DNA of 64,000 nt from Erwinia sp. JUb26. GTDB lineage: Bacteria > Pseudomonadota > Gammaproteobacteria > Enterobacterales > Enterobacteriaceae. The stretch covers positions 124,001 through 188,000 of the forward strand of contig NZ_RJVB01000008.1 in the NCBI RefSeq assembly GCF_003751505.1, written 5' to 3'. Of this stretch, positions 56,905 through 64,000 are shown one piece after another (position 1 is the stretch's first letter; every line of letters begins with the position of its first letter). Position numbers and translations under genes: made by a program. Below the pieces are notes generated by a model. The model was not told where the DNA came from. It ran no database searches and was given only the letters and a program-made list of their open reading frames with translations.

Positions 56905-57822
56905 ATGAACAATCATGAAGACGAACTGCAAAGGCTACGTGAAGCTCTGCAAAACCGCCTGGACCAGCTTTTGCCCGCCGGAGAACAGCAGGATTTAGTG
57001 TTTACCGCCATGCGTGAAGGCACGCTGTCAGCGGGCAAACGCGTCCGCCCCCTGCTGCTGATCCTGGCCGCCCGCGATCTGGGCTGTACGGTGGATCAGC
57101 CCGGCCTGCTCGACCTCGCCTGTGCGGTTGAAATGGTGCATGCCGCCTCGCTGATGCTGGATGATATCCCCTGTATGGACAATGCGTTACTGCGGCGCGG
57201 CCGTCCGACGACCCACGCTCAGTACGGTGAAAGCGTGGCCATTCTCGCCGCCGTTGCGCTGCTGAGCCGCGCTTTTGGCGTGGTCGTGGAGGCGCCGTCG
57301 TTGTCTGCCGCCTGCAAAACTCAGGCCGTGGCGGAACTGTCGCTGGCGGTGGGATCGCAGGGGCTGGTACAGGGGCAGTATCTCGATCTCAGCGAAGGCA
57401 GCCGGGCGAGAAGCAGCGAGGCGATCCTGCTGACCAACGAGCTTAAAACCAGCCGTTTATTTGATGCCTCATTGCAGATGGCGGCCATCGTTGCCGGGGC
57501 CCCGCTGCAAACGCGCCAGCGACTGCGCTGCTTCGCCCAGGATCTGGGGCAGGCCTTCCAGCTGATGGACGATCTCTCCGACGGGCTAAGCAACACCGGT
57601 AAAGACGCTAACCAGGACAGCGGTAAATCGACGCTGGTGGCGTTGCTGGGCGCCGAAGCGGTTCATCAGAAGCTGCGTGAACATCTGCGCAGCGCGGATG
57701 AGCATATCGCCAGCGCCTGCCATCGCGGGCTCTCTACCCGACATTTTATGCATGCGTGGTTTGATAAACAGATGGCGCTGTTTGGCAAAAATGGCACACA
57801 GCCGCTGCCGGGGTGCAGATGA
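56905..57822 (+). CDS. crtE: Geranylgeranyl diphosphate synthase
   Basis: First enzyme of the carotenoid pathway; it extends farnesyl diphosphate to GGPP. 305 residues with the first Asp-rich motif in [19 protein letters not shown] and the second in [19 protein letters not shown]. It begins a tight five-gene plus-strand operon: its stop overlaps the idi start by 4 bases. A 147-base AT-rich gap upstream should hold the operon promoter. Confidence 0.96.
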   Translation: MNNHEDELQRLREALQNRLDQLLPAGEQQDLVFTAMREGTLSAGKRVRPLLLILAARDLGCTVDQPGLLDLACAVEMVHAASLMLDDIPCMDNALLRRGRPTTHAQYGESVAILAAVALLSRAFGVVVEAPSLSAACKTQAVAELSLAVGSQGLVQGQYLDLSEGSRARSSEAILLTNELKTSRLFDASLQMAAIVAGAPLQTRQRLRCFAQDLGQAFQLMDDLSDGLSNTGKDANQDSGKSTLVALLGAEAVHQKLREHLRSADEHIASACHRGLSTRHFMHAWFDKQMALFGKNGTQPLPGCR

Positions 57823-58847
57823 GCGATCTTATCCAACGAAAAAGCGATCATCTCGATATCGTCCTGAACGCATCGCGCAGGGTGAAAACCTGTACAACCG
57901 GCTTTGAACGCTGGCGTTTTGAACACTGTGCGCTGCCGGAACTGAGCCTCGATCGCATCGATCTTCGTACCACGCTATTCGGCAAAACGCTCAAAGCGCC
58001 GCTGCTAATCAGCTCAATGACCGGCGGAACCCGGCGGGCGAAAAGCATCAATCGCCATCTGGCGGAAGCCGCTCAGGCACTCGGGCTGGCGATGGGCGTC
58101 GGTTCCCAGCGCGTGGCGTTGGAAAGCGAACAGGACTGGGGACTGACGCGTGAACTGCGTCAGCTCGCACCGGATATTCCGCTGCTGGCCAATCTTGGCG
58201 CGGCGCAGATCGCTGGGAAAAACGGCACCGAATATGCCCGGCGTGCGGTCGGGATGATTGAAGCGGACGCGCTAATTATCCATATCAATCCGCTGCAGGA
58301 AGCTCTGCAGCACGGTGGTGACCGCGACTGGCGCGGCGTGCTGGCCGCGATTGCTCATACGGTTGAAGCGCTGCCGGTACCGGTGATTGTCAAAGAGGTT
58401 GGCGCGGGTCTGTCCGTGCCGGTGGCGCGTCAGCTGGTTGAGGTGGGCGTGGGTATGCTGGACATCGCCGGTGCAGGCGGTACCAGCTGGGCGGCGGTGG
58501 AGGGTGAACGCGCCGCATCGCCGCAGGCCCGCGCGGTGGCGATGGCGTTCTCCGACTGGGGGATCCCCACCGCGCAGGCGCTGACACAGCTGCATCAGGC
58601 GCTGCCGCAGGTGCCGCTGATCGCTTCCGGCGGCATTGTTGATGGCATCGACGTGGCGAAAGCGCTGCGGTTAGGGGCGGATATCGCCGGTCAGGCAGCG
58701 GGTGTGCTGGGCTGCGCGACGGTCTCCAGCGAGGCGACGATCGACCATTTTCAGGTCATCATTGAACAGCTGCGCGTGGCCTGCTTCTGCACCGGCAGCG
58801 GCAGCCTGCGCGATCTTCGCCAGGCGAAACTGGTACCTGCTGAATGA
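57819..58847 (+). CDS. idi: Type 2 isopentenyl-diphosphate isomerase
   Basis: FMN-dependent isomerase (Fni type), 342 residues, which balances IPP and DMAPP for CrtE. The start [16 protein letters not shown] at 57819 overlaps the crtE stop (ATGA). Typical stretches are [46 protein letters not shown] and [15 protein letters not shown] (phosphate/FMN binding). It overlaps crtY by 4 bases. Confidence 0.95.
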   Translation: MSDLIQRKSDHLDIVLNASRRVKTCTTGFERWRFEHCALPELSLDRIDLRTTLFGKTLKAPLLISSMTGGTRRAKSINRHLAEAAQALGLAMGVGSQRVALESEQDWGLTRELRQLAPDIPLLANLGAAQIAGKNGTEYARRAVGMIEADALIIHINPLQEALQHGGDRDWRGVLAAIAHTVEALPVPVIVKEVGAGLSVPVARQLVEVGVGMLDIAGAGGTSWAAVEGERAASPQARAVAMAFSDWGIPTAQALTQLHQALPQVPLIASGGIVDGIDVAKALRLGADIAGQAAGVLGCATVSSEATIDHFQVIIEQLRVACFCTGSGSLRDLRQAKLVPAE

Positions 58848-60022
58848 GTGCACCTCGCTGGGATCTGATACTGGTGGGTGGCGGGCTGGCGAATGGTCTG
58901 ATTGCCTGGCGGTTACGACAGCAGCAGCCAGGGCTGTGTGTGCTGCTGCTTGAATCAGATGCCGAGCCGGGCGGCAATCATACCTGGTCTTTCCATCAGC
59001 GCGATCTGCTGCCCGGGCAGCATCGCTGGATAGCGCCGCTGGTGGCGCATCGCTGGGCGGGATACGACGTGCGCTTCCCGGCGCTGAACCGTACCCTGGC
59101 GGGGGAGTACATTAGCGTGACCTCCGAACGCTTTGCTTCCGTGCTCAGCCAGGCGCTGGGTGACAGCCTGTGGAGCGGCACGCGAGTCGCCAGCCTGACG
59201 CCGGAAACGGTGACGCTGGAAGATGGACAAACGCTGAACGCGGCGGCGGTGATTGACGGGCGCGGCTACCGACCCAGCCCCCATCTGATTACCGGCTGTC
59301 AGGCTTTTCTGGGCCAGCAGTGGAGCCTGAGTCAGCCGCACGGTCTGACGCGGCCGATACTGATGGACGCCACCGTCGACCAGTCTGCGGGCTACCGTTT
59401 TGTTTACACCCTGCCGCTTTCGGACCGCCAGCTGCTGATTGAAGATACGCACTATATTGACCGCGCCACGCTGGATGTCGATCTCGCCCGGCAGCAGATC
59501 CGCCAGTACGCGGATCGTCATGGCTGGCTCCTCGATCGCCTGGAGCGGGAAGAGCAGGGCAATCTGCCGATCGCGCTGTCGGGCGATGCCCGTGCGTTCT
59601 GGCGGGCGCAGGCGGGGCAGCCTGGCAGCGGTTTACGCGTTGGGCTGTTTCATGCGACCACCGGTTACTCACTGCCGCAGGCGGTGGCGCTGGCGGATTT
59701 GATCGCGGCCGCACCAGACCTGAATGCCGCTGCGCTGTTCAGGCTGATTCAGGATTACGCCCTGGCGCAGTGGCGGCACCAGCGCTTCTTTCGCCTGCTC
59801 AACCGCATGCTGTTTCTCGCCGGGCCGCCGCAGGGGCGCTGGCAGGTGATGCAGCGCTTTTATCAACTGAACCATGGACTGATTGCCCGCTTTTACGCGG
59901 GTCAGCTAACGCTGCAAGACAGGGTGCGGATTCTGGCAGGTAAGCCACCGGTTCCGGTGGGCGAGGCCCTGCGCGCCGCACTGAAATTTTCCCCCCGGCT
60001 GCGAGCTTTTCACGATGAGTAA
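58844..60022 (+). CDS. crtY: Lycopene beta-cyclase
   Basis: 392 residues. Converts lycopene to beta-carotene. The N-terminal nucleotide-binding motif is [18 protein letters not shown]. Family stretches are [25 protein letters not shown] and LIEDTHYID. In most Pantoea clusters crtX precedes crtY; here crtY directly overlaps idi (4 bases), so crtX is absent. Its end overlaps crtI by 8 bases. Confidence 0.95.
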   Translation: MSAPRWDLILVGGGLANGLIAWRLRQQQPGLCVLLLESDAEPGGNHTWSFHQRDLLPGQHRWIAPLVAHRWAGYDVRFPALNRTLAGEYISVTSERFASVLSQALGDSLWSGTRVASLTPETVTLEDGQTLNAAAVIDGRGYRPSPHLITGCQAFLGQQWSLSQPHGLTRPILMDATVDQSAGYRFVYTLPLSDRQLLIEDTHYIDRATLDVDLARQQIRQYADRHGWLLDRLEREEQGNLPIALSGDARAFWRAQAGQPGSGLRVGLFHATTGYSLPQAVALADLIAAAPDLNAAALFRLIQDYALAQWRHQRFFRLLNRMLFLAGPPQGRWQVMQRFYQLNHGLIARFYAGQLTLQDRVRILAGKPPVPVGEALRAALKFSPRLRAFHDE

Positions 60023-61493
60023 AACTGTAGTTATCGGCTCTGGCTTTGGTGGCCTTGCCCTGGCGATCCGCCTGCAGGCGGCAGGCATCCCGACGCTGCT
60101 GCTGGAGCAGCGCGACAAACCCGGCGGCCGCGCCTATGTCTATCAGGACGAAGGATTTACCTTCGACGCCGGGCCGACGGTGATCACTGACCCGACGGCG
60201 ATCGAAGAGCTGTTCAGCCTGGCCGGTAAGCGCATCGAGGATTACGTCGATCTTTTGCCGGTCACACCGTTTTACCGGCTCTGCTGGGAGGACGGCGAAG
60301 TCTTTGATTACGACAACGATCAGGCGCGGCTGGAAGCGCAGATCCACCGTCTCAATCCGCGCGATGTGGAAGGCTACCGGCAGTTTCTGGCCTATTCGAA
60401 AGCGGTGTTTAAAGAGGGCTACCTCAAACTGGGCAGCATACCGTTTTTATCCTTCCGCGATATGCTACGCGCCGGGCCGCAGCTGGCACGGCTCCAGGCG
60501 TGGCGCAGCGTGTACGGCATGGTGTCGAAATTTATTGAAAACGAGCAGCTGCGCCAGGCGTTTTCTTTCCATTCGCTGCTGGTCGGCGGCAACCCCTTCG
60601 CCACGTCATCCATTTACACGCTGATCCACGCGCTGGAGCGGGAATGGGGCGTGTGGTTTGCGCGCGGTGGCACCGGGGCGCTGGTGCAGGGGCTGGTGAA
60701 GCTGTTTGAGGATCTCGGCGGCTCGCTGGAGCTGAATGCGGAAGTGACGAAGCTGGAGACGGCAGGCGAACGTATCAGCGCGGTGCAGCTGAAGGACGGG
60801 CGGCGGATTGCAGCGGCTTCGGTGGCATCTAACGCCGATGTGGTGCAAACCTATGCAAAACTGCTGGGGCACCACCCCGTCGGGGCCGCGCGCGGCGCAT
60901 CGCTCAAGCGCAAGCGCATGAGTAACTCGCTGTTTGTCCTCTACTTCGGGCTGAACAAGCATCACAGCCAGCTGGCGCATCACACCGTCTGCTTCGGGCC
61001 GCGCTATCGGGCGCTGATCGATGAGATTTTTCATTCGCCGACGCTGTCGGAAGATTTTTCCCTTTATCTGCATGCGCCCTGCGTGACCGATCCCTCGCTC
61101 GCGCCGCCGGGCTGCGGCAGCTATTACGTGTTAGCGCCGGTGCCGCATCTCGGCACGGCGGATCTCGACTGGACGGTGGAAGGCCCGCGCCTGCGCGACC
61201 GTATTTTCGCCTATCTGGAGCAGCACTACATGCCCGGCCTGCGCGAACAGCTGGTGACGCACCGCATGTTTACGCCGTTTGATTTCCGCGACCGGCTGGG
61301 AGCCTGGCAGGGATCGGCGTTTTCCGTCGAACCGATCCTGCGGCAGAGCGCCTGGTTCCGGCCGCATAATCGCGACAGCAGGATAAGCAACCTCTATCTG
61401 GTCGGGGCGGGCACGCATCCCGGAGCGGGGATCCCCGGCGTTATCGGTTCGGCGAAAGCCACCGCGGGCCTGATGCTGGGGGATTTGCTATGA
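60015..61493 (+). CDS. crtI: Phytoene desaturase
   Basis: 492 residues. FAD enzyme that takes phytoene to lycopene. The dinucleotide motif VIGSGFGGLALAIRLQAAGI is at the N terminus, followed by KPGGRAYVYQDEGFTFDAGP. The C terminus has the FAD-contact signature NLYLVGAGTHPGAGIPGVIG. It is in the middle of the operon and overlaps crtY and crtB. Confidence 0.96.
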   Translation: MSKTVVIGSGFGGLALAIRLQAAGIPTLLLEQRDKPGGRAYVYQDEGFTFDAGPTVITDPTAIEELFSLAGKRIEDYVDLLPVTPFYRLCWEDGEVFDYDNDQARLEAQIHRLNPRDVEGYRQFLAYSKAVFKEGYLKLGSIPFLSFRDMLRAGPQLARLQAWRSVYGMVSKFIENEQLRQAFSFHSLLVGGNPFATSSIYTLIHALEREWGVWFARGGTGALVQGLVKLFEDLGGSLELNAEVTKLETAGERISAVQLKDGRRIAAASVASNADVVQTYAKLLGHHPVGAARGASLKRKRMSNSLFVLYFGLNKHHSQLAHHTVCFGPRYRALIDEIFHSPTLSEDFSLYLHAPCVTDPSLAPPGCGSYYVLAPVPHLGTADLDWTVEGPRLRDRIFAYLEQHYMPGLREQLVTHRMFTPFDFRDRLGAWQGSAFSVEPILRQSAWFRPHNRDSRISNLYLVGAGTHPGAGIPGVIGSAKATAGLMLGDLL

Positions 61494-62419
61494 CCAACGG
61501 CACGCTGATGGATCACGCTACCGAAACGATGGCGGTCGGTTCAAAGAGTTTTGCCACCGCATCAAAGCTGTTCGATGCACCCACCCGCCGCAGCGCGCTG
61601 ATGCTCTACGCCTGGTGCCGCCACTGCGATGACGTGATCGACGGGCAGGTGCTCGGCTTTTACCAGGCCGCAGCAGACGGCGACAGCGCGGAGCAGCGGC
61701 TCGACCGCCTGAAGATGCAGACGCAGCGCGCTTTCGACGGTGTAAAAATGGACGATCCGGCCTTCGCCGCACTTCAGGAGGTTGCCCTAAGCCACAGCAT
61801 TCCCCCGCGTCTGGCTTTCGAGCATCTTGAAGGCTTTGCAATGGACGTGCGGGAAACCCACTATGAGACTTTTGAGGATACGCTGCGCTACTGCTATCAC
61901 GTGGCGGGCGTGGTGGGGCTGATGATGGCGCGGGTGATGGGCGTGCGTGACGAATCGGTGCTGGATCGCGCCTGCGACCTGGGTTTAGCCTTCCAGCTGA
62001 CCAACATCGCCCGCGATATCGTTGAAGATGCACAGGCGGGGCGCTGCTATCTGCCCGCGCAGTGGCTGGCTGAGGAAGGTATTCCCGCAGAGCGGATAGC
62101 CGATCCGGCCTGGCGCGAAAAGCTGGCGCGACTGGCGAAGCGGCTGGTGGCGGCCGCGGAACCGTATTACGCCTCCGCCCGCGCGGGGCTACCGGGTTTG
62201 CCGCTGCGCAGCGCATGGGCGATTGCCTCGGCGCACGGCGTTTATCGTGAAATTGGCGTGAAGGTGAGCGCGGCCGGCCCCCGCGCCTGGGATAGCCGTC
62301 AGGGGACAAGTCGCATGGAAAAGGTCGGTCTACTGGCAAAGGGCGCGACGCAGGCGCTTAGTTCTCGCCTCGTGAAGCCGACGCCTCGCGCGATCCATCT
62401 GTGGCAGCGTCCCCGCTAG
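61490..62419 (+). CDS. crtB: Phytoene synthase
   Basis: 309 residues. Condenses two GGPP to phytoene. The Asp-rich motifs are CRHCDDVIDG and FQLTNIARDIVEDAQAGRCY. It ends the plus-strand operon. Its last 62 bases overlap the convergent 3' end of crtZ. Confidence 0.96.
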   Translation: MTNGTLMDHATETMAVGSKSFATASKLFDAPTRRSALMLYAWCRHCDDVIDGQVLGFYQAAADGDSAEQRLDRLKMQTQRAFDGVKMDDPAFAALQEVALSHSIPPRLAFEHLEGFAMDVRETHYETFEDTLRYCYHVAGVVGLMMARVMGVRDESVLDRACDLGLAFQLTNIARDIVEDAQAGRCYLPAQWLAEEGIPAERIADPAWREKLARLAKRLVAAAEPYYASARAGLPGLPLRSAWAIASAHGVYREIGVKVSAAGPRAWDSRQGTSRMEKVGLLAKGATQALSSRLVKPTPRAIHLWQRPR

Positions 62420-62927
62420 CCTGTTTTTCTTTATCGTTGTTGGCGCTATCGGCGTGTGTCTGCTGGTTGCGGCTGCGCAGTGTCGCCTGCAGCTTTGCTA
62501 CAGGCGGCGCATAAAGGAAGCCGAACGACACGCAGTCTTCTTTACCCCGCACCGCATGATGCAGCCGATGGGCCAGATACAGGCGTTTTAAATACCCCTT
62601 ACGTGGAATATAGCGAAACGGCCAGCGCTGGTGGACCAGGCCGTCGTGGACGATAAAGTAGAGCAGGCCGTACAGCGTCATGCCCGCGCCAATCCACTGT
62701 AGTGGCCAGACGCCGGACGCGCCGAAGGCGATCAGCGCGATGGCCAGCGCGGCAAAGACCACGGCATACAGGTCATTCACTTCGAATCTGCCGCTGTGTG
62801 GTTCATGGTGTGAAAGGTGCCAGCCCCATCCCCAGCCGTGCATGATGTATTTGTGCGTCAGCGCGGCAATCATTTCCATCGCGGCGACGGTCGCCAGGAC
62901 AATCAGGGTGTTCCACAGCACGAGCAT
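62358..62927 (-). CDS. crtZ: Beta-carotene hydroxylase
   Basis: 189 residues. Di-iron membrane enzyme that makes zeaxanthin from beta-carotene. The histidine motifs are HKYIMHGW, HLSHHEPH, HDGLVHQRW and HRLHHAVRG; several membrane segments are present. The last 30 residues are hydrophilic and unlike the usual tail, which fits their origin from sequence antisense to crtB. It is convergent with the operon, as in Pantoea. Confidence 0.95.
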   Translation of the reverse strand: MLVLWNTLIVLATVAAMEMIAALTHKYIMHGWGWGWHLSHHEPHSGRFEVNDLYAVVFAALAIALIAFGASGVWPLQWIGAGMTLYGLLYFIVHDGLVHQRWPFRYIPRKGYLKRLYLAHRLHHAVRGKEDCVSFGFLYAPPVAKLQATLRSRNQQTHADSANNDKEKQASGDAATDGSREASASRGEN

Positions 62928-63072
62928 TTGTATTCCTTGTTGTCCAGGGGAAGAGGGTGTGCGATTTGGGTGATTGATGAGTATAGCAATCGGGGGAAGA
63001 GCTGCCGGGCTGGGGGATGAATTCAGCGGATTGGCGGCGGGATTGGCTGCTGTGTAGACGTCGTGAGTTACT

Positions 63073-63423
63073 GCGGGATTGGCGATCGTGGCACGTCCTC
63101 TGCGGCCACCGGGCGGTCCTCACGCCACTTTGCGGTACCTTCGGTTTCGACTGTGGGTCTTTCGGCCTGGCTGGCGGTGGGATTGGCGATCGGGGCACGT
63201 CCTCTGCGGCCACCGGGCGGTCCTCACGTCGCTGCGCGATGCCTTCGGTTTCGACTACGGGTCTTTCGGACCGGCGCAGAGCGGGCGTCCTGCCCGCGCT
63301 GCGCCTGAGCCCAGCATCCATGCTGGTCTCTCCGGCCCCGCAGCCTGCACCTCAGCGCTGCGGATTGCCCGGTGGCCGCAGAGGACGTACCCCTTTTGGC
63401 TAACTGCTCGCTGTTTTAAGAAC
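63073..63423. repeat. Long structured repeat A, copy 3, with a partial copy before it
   Basis: A left-end partial copy (63073 to about 63175) is followed by a full core at 63192-63393, again 202 bp. The terminal arms are changed on both sides in step: GGGGCACGTCCTCTGCGGCC and ACCGGGC at the left, GCCCGGTGGCCGCAGAGG and GTACCCC at the right, so pairing is kept. Inner hairpins and outer flanks (ATTGGCGATC, TTTTGGCTAACTGCTCGCTG) are as in copies 1 and 2. Confidence 0.85.
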
Positions 63424-63507
63424 GTAGTTCAGCGTTGAGTGCTCAAAACCGGCTGTATTGCTCAAGACTGCTCTCAGGTTGTTATCCTGGACCTTCAGCT
63501 AGCGACG

Positions 63508-63539
63508 GCAGTTCACAAAATGGGTTTGTCATGAACTGC
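63508..63539. repeat. Short inverted repeat
   Basis: GCAGTTCA (63508-63515) and TGAACTGC (63532-63539) are perfect inverted copies with CAAA and TTTG inside. The role is unknown; it lies between repeats A and B. Confidence 0.45.
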
Positions 63540-63585
63540 ACTTAAGCAAAACGATCGCAGGAATGGTGATATTTCTGGCCTTCAG

Positions 63586-63990
63586 CAGGCTGGTTGTGTC
63601 CCGGACGGGAAATCCACGGCACAGAACGGAAAGAAGTAAGACCTGATTGGTTTTCAGGCAACGCGGAAGTCAGAAAGCAGGCGGGTTGTGCCCCCGAGCG
63701 GGCAATCCGCAGCGCTGAACGGAGAGAGGAAGCCAGGATTCGCCCACAGGGAAGTGGGCGAAAGGCCCAGCCGCGCAGGACGCGCGTCTGGGACGGTCCG
63801 TCCGGCTGACGAGCAAAGTGAGGGAACCGCGCAGCGGCGCGAGGACCGCCCGACCGGGGGCACAACCCGCCATCGCTAGGTCCAGACTTTGCTAACATCC
63901 GCCTGAGACGGTCCGTCCGGCTGACGAGCGAAGTGAGGGAACCGCAACGCGGCGCGAGGACGCCCGATCGTGGGCACAACCAGCTCGTGG
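63586..63990. repeat. Long structured repeat B, copy 2, with a partial end before it
   Basis: A short piece at 63586-63620 (CAGGCTGGTTGTGTCCCGGA) repeats the left arm of B. The main copy begins near 63643, with arm GGTTGTGCCCCCGAGCGGGC near 63684 and two tandem units starting at CGTCCGGCTGAC (63799 and 63915, spacing 116). It runs to about 63990, close to the window end, so its right end may be incomplete. Its order relative to repeat A is the same as at 55.4-56.1 kb. Confidence 0.78.
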
Positions 63991-64000
63991 CAGCGCTGCG

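Noticed and set aside
63017-63440. Several overlapping open frames in repeat A copy 3
   Set aside because: They translate structured GC-rich repeats, recur in the same form at the other copies and have no protein resemblance.
63542-63979. A 145-codon open frame on the minus strand in repeat B copy 2
   Set aside because: The equivalent frames in copy 1 are just as open because of composition; no ribosome site or family.

Overview
The window looks like a chromosome segment of an enterobacterium of the Erwinia/Pantoea type (Erwiniaceae). Three things point there. The left side carries the conserved order valS-holC-pepA-lptF-lptG, with yjgR and leuX further on. Most core genes are GC-rich. The right end holds a zeaxanthin-type carotenoid cluster of the Erwinia/Pantoea kind. 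The genus is inferred from gene content only.

Layout. 1-7.1 kb: valyl-tRNA synthetase (cut by the window edge), DNA polymerase III chi, aminopeptidase A, and the divergent LptF/LptG lipopolysaccharide exporter permeases. 7.2-15.4 kb: a carbohydrate-uptake locus with an oxidoreductase, a TIM-barrel isomerase, two ABC permeases, a binding protein, an esterase and a GntR regulator on the minus strand, and the ABC ATPase divergent; a perfect palindrome lies in the divergent gap. 15.4-23.4 kb: housekeeping or poorly known genes (yjiN, yjgR, a frameshifted short-chain dehydrogenase, a 505-residue membrane protein, a LysE exporter, a monoacylglycerol-lipase-like hydrolase, yjjA).

23.6-35.5 kb: a genomic island at tRNA-Leu (leuX). 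Its left attachment core is the tRNA 3' end and a degenerate copy at 35502-35530 marks the right end. It is a decayed P4-like satellite (broken integrase, primase tail) disrupted by IS3-family elements. Its AT-rich cargo includes a putative nuclease, a methyltransferase-BsuBI/PstI endonuclease fusion and a protein that resembles class III nucleotidyl cyclases.

35.9-45.3 kb: a second accessory stretch. It holds a DUF2778/Tlde1-like L,D-transpeptidase-fold toxin with a small membrane partner, a helicase-phospholipase D fusion resembling the type II Mokosh anti-phage protein, the remains of a second Tlde1-like toxin followed by an immunity-like gene and an Hcp tube protein, a class C beta-lactamase, and an orphan relative of the immunity gene.

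45.4-52.8 kb: the D-glucosaminate operon dgaABCDEF, preceded by dgaR (a LevR-type sigma-54 activator) with a clear -24/-12 promoter between them. 53.2-55.3 kb: a TonB-dependent receptor with a Fur-like box. 56.2-62.9 kb: ytfJ and then crtE-idi-crtY-crtI-crtB with crtZ convergent; crtX is missing. Long structured repeats (called A and B here) flank the receptor gene and bracket the carotenoid module in the same order on both sides. These repeats, and the accessory region between 25 and 45 kb, are the most unusual content.
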